From an uncultured Eubacteriales bacterium (lineage in GTDB: Bacteria > Bacillota > Clostridia > Christensenellales > CAG-314), in contig CARAIG010000032.1 in NCBI GenBank assembly GCA_948938605.1, positions 1-31,272 of the forward strand: DNA of 31,272 nt, given 5' to 3'. The translations under genes and the position numbers were made by a program. Within the stretch, counting starts at the first letter, position 1, and every line of letters begins with the position of its first letter. The notes under the pieces were generated by a model. The model had not been told where the DNA came from, did not search any database, and saw only the letters and a list, made by a program, of their open reading frames with translations. Below, piece by piece: positions 1 to 6,312 of the stretch.

Positions 1-5
1 TGCCG

Positions 6-41
6 ACGGGGTGGACATAGTATTACCTTAGTCCACCCCGT
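6..41 (+). other. CRESS-type rolling-circle origin stem-loop 1
   Basis: An 11-bp perfect stem (6-16 with 31-41, arm ACGGGGTGGAC) closes a 14-nt loop at 17-30. The loop contains TAGTATTAC at 18-26. This matches the NANTATTAC nonanucleotide that circovirus- and geminivirus-type Rep proteins nick between TATT and AC, which here would be between 24 and 25. The stem-loop lies on the coding strand just upstream of a Rep gene, as in circoviruses, and paired iterons follow the stem directly. The structure is seen in the sequence; origin function is inferred from the family. Confidence 0.85.
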
Positions 42-55
42 AACACTGTAACACT
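40..55 (+). repeat. Tandem iterons at origin 1 (GTAACACT x2)
   Basis: Two perfect 8-bp direct repeats, GTAACACT, lie at 40-47 and 48-55. They begin at the last two bases of the origin 1 stem. Short tandem repeats immediately 3' of the nonanucleotide stem are the Rep recognition sites in circoviruses. The core GTAACAC differs by one base from the repeats at origin 2. Confidence 0.8.
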
Positions 56-77
56 TTTCGGGTAAAAATGGCGATAT

Positions 78-99
78 GCGGGCGGCGACAGTCGCCCGC
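78..99 (+). repeat. GC-rich hairpin between the two origins
   Basis: A 9-bp stem (78-86 with 91-99, one G-U pair) has a GACA loop. It sits between the two nonanucleotide hairpins. Its right arm overlaps the left arm of the second origin hairpin at 96-99, so the two folds exclude each other. The role is unknown. Confidence 0.6.
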
Positions 100-138
100 A
101 GTGGCAATAAGCATACTATTACCCTACTGGCACTGCGG
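96..138 (+). other. CRESS-type origin-like stem-loop 2
   Basis: An 8-bp stem (CCGCAGTG at 96-103 with CACTGCGG at 131-138) closes a 27-nt loop containing TACTATTAC at 114-122, a second NANTATTAC match. The surrounding 15-mer at 112-126 agrees with 16-30 of the first loop at 13 of 15 bases, so the two loops are related copies. It carries its own iteron pair. It is weaker than origin 1 because the loop is long. It may be a second origin, a termination site, or the junction left by an integration event. Confidence 0.65.
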
Positions 139-150
139 AACACGGAACAA
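136..150 (+). repeat. Tandem iterons at origin 2 (CGGAACA x2)
   Basis: Direct repeats CGGAACA lie at 136-142 and 143-149. Read as GGAACAC (137-143) and GGAACAA (144-150), the first differs from the origin 1 iteron GTAACAC by one base and the second by two. Placement immediately 3' of the stem matches origin 1. This parallel arrangement is the best evidence that hairpin 2 is a real origin relative. Confidence 0.7.
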
Positions 151-176
151 GAATTTTGCATTATCGAGGTGCTTAT

Positions 177-1379
177 ATGGACGAAATCAACAATAATAAA
201 ATAGCCGTCGAGGAAAACCCCGCGCCCGTTACGACAATGAAAAAACGCTGGCTACTGACGATAAACAACCCGATATTTGCCGACAGCGGCTATACGGAAA
301 TTAACCCGTCTGACACCGATTTAGAGGTTAAAGAAAATCATTATGATTTGTCCGTATTGCAAGAGGACGAAAACAAAGATTTTTTCGAGTTTCGGTATAT
401 TCGATACGTGCAAGACGGGAACGCCGTTTTAATCAAACGCCCGTTTTTCAAAGACTTGGAGAGCATAGAAAAATACTTTAAGAATTTACAAGATATTGGC
501 GGCTTGAAATACGCGGTGTATCAGTATGAACGGGGCGAAAACGGAACGCCGCACATACAAGGCTTTATTATCTACAAGAACAGCAAGCGTTTTGTAAATG
601 TCAAACAAGACTTTCCGACGGCTCACATAATAGTACCGCGCGGGAGCAATTTGGAAAACCGCGACTATTGCACGAAAACCGATACGCGCATAGCCCCGCC
701 CGTTGAAATCGGGGAGTTTAGCGAAATGCGAACGCGCAACGATATAACGCAATTTTTCGAGGCGTTAAAACTCGGTGCTGACAACATACTGCTGAAAAAT
801 ATGTTTCCCGTTCTATACTCACAATACGGACCAGATAAAATAGAAAAGTTTAGACAAGACGAATTAAAAGCCGAATACGGAAAAAAGTTCCGTAATGTGA
901 TTGTAACATATATTTACGGAATACCCCGAACGGGCAAAACGACATACATTTACGACAATTACCCGATAGAAGATATATGCCGAATTGACAACTACTTAAA
1001 AGGCACGTTCGAGGCATACGACCACCAAAGAATATTAGTGCTTGACGAGTTCACGGGAAAAATAGACTTGCCGTTTATGAATAACTTATTAGACAAGTTC
1101 CCCGTTCAACTACCCGCGCGGTTTTCAAATAGGACTGCGTGTTTCGAGCAAGTATTTATAATATCTAACTTGCCGCTTGATAGGCTCTACAAGGACGAAC
1201 AAAACACCGCGCGCGAGGTTTACAACGCTTTTATATCAAGAATACACAACATAATAAAATTTACGGCGTTGGGCGTGTGGCACTACGAAAAAAAGGACGG
1301 AAAACAAGTACCGCCGCCAAAGCAAGCCAAACTTTCCGATTTAGTACCGATAGAGGGCGACGGCGACTTGCCGTTTTAA
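177..1379 (+). CDS. rep: CRESS-DNA-type replication initiator Rep (HUH endonuclease + SF3 helicase)
   Basis: This is a 400-residue rolling-circle replication initiator expected to nick the upstream nonanucleotide, stay linked to the 5' end and unwind the replicon. HUH motifs are present: motif I LLTINNP (26-32), motif II HIQ (126-128) and motif III YCTK with catalytic Tyr164. A superfamily 3 helicase follows: Walker A GIPRTGKT (248-255), Walker B ILVLDE (286-291) and motif C IISN (328-331). This order is that of circo- and geminivirus-like Reps and their bacterial plasmid relatives. The ATG at 177 was chosen over an in-frame TTG at 156 because GAGGT at 166-170 is correctly spaced from it. Motifs I and II are about 95 residues apart, much more than in small circoviral Reps, so residues ~35-95 form an insertion. 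All catalytic residues look intact. A small ORF follows on the same strand. Confidence 0.93.
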   Translation: MDEINNNKIAVEENPAPVTTMKKRWLLTINNPIFADSGYTEINPSDTDLEVKENHYDLSVLQEDENKDFFEFRYIRYVQDGNAVLIKRPFFKDLESIEKYFKNLQDIGGLKYAVYQYERGENGTPHIQGFIIYKNSKRFVNVKQDFPTAHIIVPRGSNLENRDYCTKTDTRIAPPVEIGEFSEMRTRNDITQFFEALKLGADNILLKNMFPVLYSQYGPDKIEKFRQDELKAEYGKKFRNVIVTYIYGIPRTGKTTYIYDNYPIEDICRIDNYLKGTFEAYDHQRILVLDEFTGKIDLPFMNNLLDKFPVQLPARFSNRTACFEQVFIISNLPLDRLYKDEQNTAREVYNAFISRIHNIIKFTALGVWHYEKKDGKQVPPPKQAKLSDLVPIEGDGDLPF

Positions 1380-1428
1380 GCACTTACGAAAAGAAAATAT
1401 ATTTAGGCGATAAAAAGGAATTTCGTAT

Positions 1429-1614
1429 ATGCAAAACAATATGCCGCTCGGAATTACGGTTATATACTTTAACGACCAAAGCAAAAACATTTACGCCAAA
1501 CTGCCGCCCGATAAAGAGCAAGCAAAAAGGCTGTCAAAGCGTATTTATAAGGACGCTATGACAGCCCTTGCAAGCGAACGGGCAAGCCGCGAGGGGTTAG
1601 CCCCTTGCGACTAA
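1429..1614 (+). CDS. Small hypothetical protein of the Rep replicon
   Basis: This 61-residue ORF starts 49 bases after the rep stop and is preceded by AAGGAA (1415-1420) at good spacing from ATG 1429. The N-terminal third is beta-like and hydrophobic (LGITVIYF). The rest is a charged, probably helical stretch rich in Lys, Arg and Ala (QAKRLSKRIYKDAMTALASE). No family is recognised. It could be a copy-control or DNA-binding accessory protein of the replicon, but this rests only on position. The good ribosome binding site argues against a chance ORF. Confidence 0.5.
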   Translation: MQNNMPLGITVIYFNDQSKNIYAKLPPDKEQAKRLSKRIYKDAMTALASERASREGLAPCD

Positions 1615-1733
1615 CTGTTTGCCGTATAACGGGTAGTCCGACAACGGCAATTCCACCACGCAATAAAACTCACGCCGATTTACTTTGAATATTTGGGTGT
1701 GCGTTTTTGTCGCTTTCAGTTCCACCACCTTAC

Positions 1734-1816
1734 GGCGACTTGCTTATATGTCGCAATAGAAATAGGAACGCAAAAACAGTGTTCCTATTTCTATTGCTCC
1801 CGTGTGCTTCGTCGCC
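1734..1816 (+). repeat. 83-nt nested hairpin element, copy 1
   Basis: An outer stem GGCGAC (1734-1739)/GTCGCC (1811-1816) encloses two symmetric 13-nt internal-loop strands. Inside is a perfect 17-bp stem (1753-1769 with 1781-1797) with an 11-nt loop. The minus strand of 29191-29273 has the same outer stem, the same 13-nt spacing, an inner stem ending GGAAC/GTTCC and clear primary similarity. The long stem lacks an immediate U-tract, although TTTTTT follows the outer stem, so a terminator-like or structured-RNA role is possible. In a rolling-circle replicon it could also act as a single-strand origin. Confidence 0.7.
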
Positions 1817-1859
1817 TTTTTTGTGTTTATGCGTGATGTCGAAATAACGTAGCGCTTCG

Positions 1860-1894
1860 CATTGCTTCGCTTACCTTGCTTTGCAAGGACGTCC
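1860..1894. repeat. GATTGCTTCG-type dispersed intergenic repeat, copy 1
   Basis: The segment CATTGCTTCGCTT followed by a TTGC and AAGGACGT block resembles the segment at 16038-16067 (GGATTGCTTCGCTT, then CGC and AAAGACGT). Similar palindromic intergenic repeats are common in gut bacterial genomes. It has no coding content. Confidence 0.4.
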
Positions 1895-1914
1895 CCTTAT
1901 CGTCCACCACCACT

Positions 1915-1944
1915 AAGACTCGGCAATGTGCCGAGTCTTTTTTT
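1915..1944 (+). terminator. Rho-independent terminator
   Basis: A perfect 11-bp stem AAGACTCGGCA (1915-1925)/TGCCGAGTCTT (1929-1939) with a 3-nt loop runs into seven T (1938-1944). It would end plus-strand transcription coming from the rep region. Confidence 0.9.
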
Positions 1945-1968
1945 CGTTGCTTCACCACTGCTTTACGC

Positions 1969-1997
1969 TTGAAAAAATCATCGGTTTACTGTATAAT
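1969..1997 (+). promoter_or_regulatory. Sigma-70-type promoter for the 2116 gene
   Basis: TTGAAA (1969-1974), a 17-base spacer and a perfect TATAAT (1992-1997) lie just past the terminator. The predicted leader before the gene at 2116 is about 110 nt. Confidence 0.7.
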
Positions 1998-2115
1998 TGT
2001 TTTAGGAGCATATACTTTATTGCGCCGATACCGCAGGGATTGTAATAACGTCAATCAAAATACGCAGAGAAAACAAAATCAAACATAAAAATAATGTTAG
2101 TTTTACATAGAAAAA

Positions 2116-2616
2116 ATGAAATTTGAAACAAGAAAAAAACTTAGCCTTTGGGCGTGCTACATACCTTTTATTATTTTAACGCTAGTACTGATTGTCGGAA
2201 CGGGCAGGCTTTGGTATGCGTGCAAGGAAGAAATATGGCGACAGGAAGCAATCGATAACGGAATAACCGTCGAAGCGGAAATTGTACGAGTCCACTCGTC
2301 CGACCCAAATACTGTTGCAAACCGCACTTACTCGTTGTGGTATGAATATACCGACGAAACGGGGATAAGATATTACGGAGTGGCTAAAAACTATGTGTCC
2401 GGTTACGAGACGGCGGAAAAATATAAAGGAACGAAAGTTAATATTTATATCGACGGGAAAGGTAACAGCATAGTTGTAGGCGGTAAAACCCATTTCGAAC
2501 TTATGCTAGCGCTATCGATTGTATTTACGGCATTAAGCGCAATTTCGTTAGGGTTCGATATTTGGTTTATATTTTTAAAAGGTAAAAAACGGTCTGACGG
2601 GAGCAACTTAAAATGA
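2116..2616 (+). CDS. DUF3592-like membrane protein
   Basis: The 166-residue protein has an N-terminal membrane segment (about residues 12-34) and a C-terminal one (about 130-155). They flank an extracytoplasmic beta-rich domain containing the EAEIVRV and YSLWYEYTDETG stretches typical of DUF3592-like proteins. Function is unknown. No strong ribosome binding site precedes the ATG. The stop overlaps the start of the next gene by four bases (ATGA), so the pair is probably co-translated. The family call rests on pattern resemblance only. Confidence 0.6.
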   Translation: MKFETRKKLSLWACYIPFIILTLVLIVGTGRLWYACKEEIWRQEAIDNGITVEAEIVRVHSSDPNTVANRTYSLWYEYTDETGIRYYGVAKNYVSGYETAEKYKGTKVNIYIDGKGNSIVVGGKTHFELMLALSIVFTALSAISLGFDIWFIFLKGKKRSDGSNLK

Positions 2617-3344
2617 ATATAACGGTTATCAACGGAACGGAAAAGCACGGCGTGACTTACAAAATTAAAGAAATGCTTTTAGAACCGTTTAGACAAAATG
2701 CAACCATAACGGAATTTTATATGCCGAAAGATTGTCCTGCTTTTTGTTCGGGTTGCACTACTTGCTTTACAAAAAGCGAAACCTTGTGCAAAGACTACGA
2801 ATACATACAAAAAATTGAAAAAGCATTGCTAAACGCCGATTTAATAGTGTTTACTTCGCCGTCTTACGTTATGCACGCAACCGGCGCGTTAAAATCGCTT
2901 TTAGACCATTTAGGGTACCGTTGGATGCCTCACCGCCCCGCAAAAGAAATGTTTGCCAAACGCGCCGTTATATTAACGCAATGCTTGGGCGCAGGGGCGA
3001 AATCCGCCGCAAAAGATATAAAAGACAGTTTGTCTTGGTGGGGAATTTCCTACATAAAAACTTTTACGGCAAAACTAATGAACAATATCGTGTGGGACAA
3101 ACTTACCGAAAACAAACGTAAAAGCATAACAAAAGGTATAAAACGGCTTTGTAAAAAGCTATGTAGAATTAATTATTTAAAGCCCGCAAAAACATCGCTT
3201 GTTACTAAAATTAAGTTTAATATTTGCCGTATGATACAAAAGTCGATACTTGCAAGCAATACGGACAGCGCAGACGGTAAATATTGGGAACAAAACGGTT
3301 GGCTCAAAAAAGCGCGTCCCTGGAAAAATTTAAAGATGCGGTAA
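2613..3344 (+). CDS. Flavodoxin-fold NAD(P)H-dependent oxidoreductase
   Basis: The 243-residue protein starts with the flavodoxin-like beta strand and phosphate-binding turn (ITVINGTEKHGVT) expected for FMN binding. The Cys-rich PAFCSGCTTCF segment (about residues 46-56) and the LIVFTSPSYVMHATGALKSLLDH segment are typical of NADPH-dependent FMN reductase and iron-sulfur flavoprotein relatives. The C-terminal third is basic and less conserved. It overlaps the upstream membrane protein by four bases. Substrate is unknown; it probably acts as a cytoplasmic flavin reductase or quinone-type oxidoreductase. Confidence 0.8.
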   Translation: MNITVINGTEKHGVTYKIKEMLLEPFRQNATITEFYMPKDCPAFCSGCTTCFTKSETLCKDYEYIQKIEKALLNADLIVFTSPSYVMHATGALKSLLDHLGYRWMPHRPAKEMFAKRAVILTQCLGAGAKSAAKDIKDSLSWWGISYIKTFTAKLMNNIVWDKLTENKRKSITKGIKRLCKKLCRINYLKPAKTSLVTKIKFNICRMIQKSILASNTDSADGKYWEQNGWLKKARPWKNLKMR

Positions 3345-3415
3345 ACCTTTGGTTGTTTGCACCCGATTATTTAATTGAGCAAACGCTTGTCAAAATTGAC
3401 AAACCGTAAAAACGT

Positions 3416-3444
3416 TTGACTTTAATTTGAAGTTATGATAGACT
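3416..3444 (+). promoter_or_regulatory. Promoter of the ABC-F attenuation leader
   Basis: TTGACT (3416-3421), a 17-base spacer and TAGACT (3439-3444) are present. TG at 3436-3437 gives an extended -10. It sits just upstream of a leader peptide and terminator that precede the ABC-F gene. Confidence 0.65.
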
Positions 3445-3471
3445 GTATACATCAAAACAAAGGGGTGGAAA

Positions 3472-3537
3472 ATGATTAATTTTTCTTGCATTAACTTAAT
3501 ACAACAAGGCAACTTGTTTACTTGCAAGAAAATTTAA
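3472..3537 (+). CDS. Leader peptide of the ABC-F gene
   Basis: A 21-codon ORF (MINFSCINLIQQ... ending CKKI) starts at ATG 3472 behind a strong AGGGGTGG site (3461-3468). It stops at 3535-3537, 36 bases before an intrinsic terminator. Antibiotic-resistance ABC-F genes in Firmicutes are often controlled by such uORFs: a drug-stalled ribosome on the leader favours an antiterminated fold. The position and very good ribosome binding site support translation. The peptide matches none I can name. Confidence 0.7.
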   Translation: MINFSCINLIQQGNLFTCKKI

Positions 3538-3573
3538 ATCTTTCAATTCCTAACAAATAATTACGCATAACGG

Positions 3574-3605
3574 AAACGGTAAGATATTTTTCTTACCGTT
3601 TTTTT
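3574..3605 (+). terminator. Attenuator terminator upstream of the ABC-F gene
   Basis: An 11-bp perfect stem AAACGGTAAGA (3574-3584)/TCTTACCGTTT (3591-3601) has a 6-nt loop and runs into T (3599-3605). It lies between the leader peptide and the ABC-F start at 3629, so it would block readthrough unless antitermination occurs. Confidence 0.85.
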
Positions 3606-3628
3606 GTATGCAAATCGAGGTGTTTACT

Positions 3629-5104
3629 ATGTCTATTATTAAAATTGAAAACTTAACCTTTTGCTACCCTACGGGCTTCGAAAACGTTTTCGAAAACTTA
3701 AACGCCGTTATTGATACCGATTGGAAATTGGCATTGACGGGCAGAAACGGCAGAGGAAAGACAACTTTGTTGAAACTGTTGTGCGGCAAATTCGAATACA
3801 GCGGCAAAATAATAAGCAACGTCCGTTTCGACTACTTCCCCTACGACATTGACGACAAAAGCAAAACCGCGCAAGAAATTTTTACGGAAATTTGTCCCGA
3901 CAAATACGAATGGGAGTTTATAAAGGAACTGTCGTATTTGGGCGTAAATGCCGACGCATTGTATATGCCGTTCGAGTATTTATCCAACGGCGAACAAACA
4001 AAAATTTTGCTTGCAGCAATGTTTTTAAACGACGGACGTTTCCTGTTAATTGACGAACCTACTAACCATCTTGACGCTTTGGCAAGAGAACAAGTAGCAA
4101 GTTATTTAAACAAAAAGAAAGGGTATATATTAGTTTCGCACGACAGAGATTTTTTAGACGGCTGCGTTGACCACGTTATGGCATTGAACCGAACGGACAT
4201 AGAAATACGCAGCGGAAATTTCAGTTCGTGGTTAAACGACTTTGAAATCAAACAAGCCGCCGAACAAGAGCAAAATGAAAAATTAAAAAAGGATATTAAA
4301 AGGTTAAAGCAGTCCGCCGCGCAAAGCGCGGATTGGGCAAGAAAAACCGAAGCGGGCAAGTACGGCAACGGTCCTGTCGACCGCGGGTTTATAGGTCACA
4401 AAGCCGCAAAAATGATGAAGCACTCCAAAATTATAGAGGACAGGCAAAACCGCTTAATTAATGAAAAAACGTCGTTGTTGCAAAATACCGAGATTGCCGA
4501 AAATTTAAAATTAGCCCCATTGCAATACCGTTTGGACAATTTGGCAACTTTTAACAATGTGCAAATTGTCTATGACGAAACAGTCATAAACAAACCCGTT
4601 TCCTTTACCGTAAACAGAGGACAGCGAATAGTTTTAAGCGGCGTTAACGGCTGCGGTAAAAGCAGTTTAACCAAAACGCTTTTAGGACACGATATCCGTT
4701 ATACAGGGCAAATTTTTGTCGGAAGCGGTTTAATAATTTCCTATGTTCCGCAAACGGTATCGAATCTTGCGGGGAATATAAGGGATTTCATTACAAAAAG
4801 CAATACCGATATCAGTCTGTTTATGGCTATACTAAACAAAATGGGCGTTGAAGAAAATCCGCTGAACAAAGATTTGTCCGAATTGTCCGACGGGCAAAAG
4901 AAAAAAATGCTAATTGCCAAAAGCCTTTGCGAAAGTGCGCATTTGTACATATGGGACGAACCGCTAAATTATATAGACATTTACTGCCGTATACAGATAG
5001 AAAAACTTATTAAAGAATTTTGTCCTACTATGATATTTATCGAACACGACAAATCTTTTTGCAAGTCAATAGCAACCGAAGTTATCGAGATATCGGCTAA
5101 TTAA
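3629..5104 (+). CDS. Lsa-like ABC-F ribosomal protection protein
   Basis: The 491-residue protein has two ABC ATPase domains and no membrane segments, as in ABC-F proteins that bind the ribosomal E site and displace drugs. Domain 1 has Walker A GRNGRGKT (38-45), signature LSNGEQ (118-123) and LLIDEPTNHLD (139-149). Domain 2 has GVNGCGKS (338-345), LSDGQ (419-423) and YIWDEPLNYID. The charged inter-domain linker spans about 202-300. Length, the YIWDEPLNY block and the FIEHD switch (H473) resemble the Lsa family, which protects against lincosamides, streptogramin A and pleuromutilins. The actual drug range is not readable from sequence. The ATG at 3629 was chosen over 3608 because GAGGTG at 3617-3622 is well spaced and 3608 abuts the terminator. 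It is controlled by an upstream leader peptide and attenuator. Confidence 0.9.
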   Translation: MSIIKIENLTFCYPTGFENVFENLNAVIDTDWKLALTGRNGRGKTTLLKLLCGKFEYSGKIISNVRFDYFPYDIDDKSKTAQEIFTEICPDKYEWEFIKELSYLGVNADALYMPFEYLSNGEQTKILLAAMFLNDGRFLLIDEPTNHLDALAREQVASYLNKKKGYILVSHDRDFLDGCVDHVMALNRTDIEIRSGNFSSWLNDFEIKQAAEQEQNEKLKKDIKRLKQSAAQSADWARKTEAGKYGNGPVDRGFIGHKAAKMMKHSKIIEDRQNRLINEKTSLLQNTEIAENLKLAPLQYRLDNLATFNNVQIVYDETVINKPVSFTVNRGQRIVLSGVNGCGKSSLTKTLLGHDIRYTGQIFVGSGLIISYVPQTVSNLAGNIRDFITKSNTDISLFMAILNKMGVEENPLNKDLSELSDGQKKKMLIAKSLCESAHLYIWDEPLNYIDIYCRIQIEKLIKEFCPTMIFIEHDKSFCKSIATEVIEISAN

Positions 5105-5242
5105 ACTAATAACTGCGCAAATGCACTTGCATTGCGAACAAATAACAACAGGCAAAAAACGGCAATTCATTGTTTGTAAATTCAAATTTGCCATTGCCAA
5201 CGCAAGCGGTATGTATTTTTTAAAATTATACACAATAACTGT

Positions 5243-5905
5243 ATGAAATTATTTAATAACGTTTTAGCTTGTATAGTTGCGCTGTCGGCGGTATGCACAT
5301 TTGCGGGAAGCGGATATTTGGTTGACAACGAAAACGTAAGCCGAGTTTACATTTGCACCGAAAACAAAAGCGAATACAAGGAAAACATCTACATTAAAGT
5401 CGAAACTAACGGCAGCGTAGTCTGCATAAGCCCTACCGTCAACTACGGATACGAACCTAGCGTATTTTTAGGGGACTTTGACGGCAACGGACTTAGTCAA
5501 ATATTTTACTCGGTTAACAGCGGCGGAAGCGGAGCCTATTCGTCCTGCCAAATAATATCGCTAAAAGGCGGCAAACAAACAACGCTTTACGACAGCGAAA
5601 ACTTTGAAAACACCGCGCAAGCAAGCCTAACAGACAAAACAGTTACAATAAAATACAATAATCGAAACTACTTTTTGGACGCAAGCGGCGCCGATTTAAC
5701 GGGCGGAAAAGACGTAGTTGTAACAAACGTAAATACCGTTATGCCTATTTATAACGGCGGGCTTAAAAAATACCAAATTATGCAATTTCAAAAGGTTTAC
5801 ATCGATTATACGGCAAATAACGTAGGATACTTTGTGAGCATTATCGATTTAAGCACAAAAGGCACTACAATTGTAAACGTAGGTACGTTGGCAAATTATG
5901 CCTAG
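5243..5905 (+). CDS. Secreted hypothetical protein
   Basis: The 220-residue protein has a signal peptide (residues 1 to about 22, hydrophobic core VLACIVALSAVCTFAG). The mature part is beta-rich. It contains FLGDFDGNGLSQIFYSVNSG, resembling the calcium-binding DxDGNG loops of FG-GAP/VCBS repeats, plus a Ser/Gly-rich segment. No family is confidently recognised. No clear ribosome binding site precedes the ATG. The TAG stop is the first three bases of a 20-bp inverted-repeat arm (5903-5922), so the element may have supplied the stop and truncated an originally longer protein. Confidence 0.6.
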   Translation: MKLFNNVLACIVALSAVCTFAGSGYLVDNENVSRVYICTENKSEYKENIYIKVETNGSVVCISPTVNYGYEPSVFLGDFDGNGLSQIFYSVNSGGSGAYSSCQIISLKGGKQTTLYDSENFENTAQASLTDKTVTIKYNNRNYFLDASGADLTGGKDVVVTNVNTVMPIYNGGLKKYQIMQFQKVYIDYTANNVGYFVSIIDLSTKGTTIVNVGTLANYA

Positions 5906-6188
5906 CAACGTGAAATTCGAACCCTGCAAACCGAACAAGCGCATCTAGCACACCCTTGCCGCATTCCGTCGCGTGTACGTACCGCAAGTACGCCCGCGTG
6001 CCACAATGACGTCAACGGCACACAATCTGCACCCGTTCGGCGCGATAGCGGTTTAAGCGGATGAAATGTGCGGTTAGGCAAGTAAATACGTACGAAACTG
6101 TACTGGACGTACTGTGAGTGCGTAGTTACGCCGAATAACCACACATAACGCCGCCTAAACTTTACTGTGTTCGAATCTCACGTTGCTA
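5903..6188. repeat. 286-bp inverted-repeat element with nested hairpins (MITE-like)
   Basis: Terminal arms of 20 bases (5903-5922 and 6169-6188) are reverse complements with one mismatch. Two further nested inverted repeats lie inside: CCGAAC (5931-5936)/GTTCGG (6029-6034) with AAACCG/CGGTTT around it, and TTAGGC/GCCTAA in the right half. The interior is more GC-rich than its surroundings and has no credible gene. No clear target duplication is visible. Short blocks (GCTAGATGCGC-like, and GACGGAAT on the minus strand) resemble the structured repeats at 16118-16402 and 28979-29101. It may be a MITE or a large structured RNA; I cannot decide. Confidence 0.6.
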
Positions 6189-6276
6189 CGCAAACTAACG
6201 CAAAACGTTTTTCTTCCGTTTGTAATTTTGTCTGTCAAAAGTCGACGAAAAACTTATATTGCTGCAAAACCGAAAG

Positions 6277-6305
6277 CACCCCGACAAACAACATTTGTCG
6301 GGGTG
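6277..6305 (-). terminator. Terminator of the DUF4874/DUF4832 gene
   Basis: A perfect 12-bp stem CACCCCGACAAA (6277-6288)/TTTGTCGGGGTG (6294-6305) with a 5-nt loop lies 8 bases past the minus-strand stop at 6313. The minus-strand tail is only moderately T-rich. Confidence 0.7.
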
Positions 6306-6312
6306 TAATGCT

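Larger units (their letters stand above)
1615..1914. other. Gene-free 3' region of the Rep replicon
   Basis: No convincing ORF is seen. The stretch holds three copies of TCCACCAC (1652-1659, 1721-1728, 1903-1910) and the nested hairpin element at 1734-1816. At 1860-1894 there is a GCTTCGC-rich segment resembling a dispersed intergenic repeat also found at 16038-16067. The right boundary of the replicon cannot be placed from this window. Confidence 0.5.

Noticed and set aside
156..176. In-frame TTG start seven codons upstream of the Rep ATG
   Set aside because: The GAGGT site is spaced for ATG 177, and the upstream codons lie against the origin 2 iterons.
1277..1561. 94-codon ORF overlapping the end of rep
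   Set aside because: It is out of frame with rep, lacks a ribosome binding site and conflicts with the better-supported 1429 ORF.
5902..6144. 80-codon minus-strand ORF inside the inverted-repeat element
   Set aside because: It lies wholly within the nested hairpins, has an Arg/Cys-rich random-looking product and no ribosome binding site.
5903..6188. tRNA genes suggested by TTCGAAT at both ends
   Set aside because: The flanks do not form T-stems and no D or anticodon arm is present; the similarity comes from the inverted-repeat arms.
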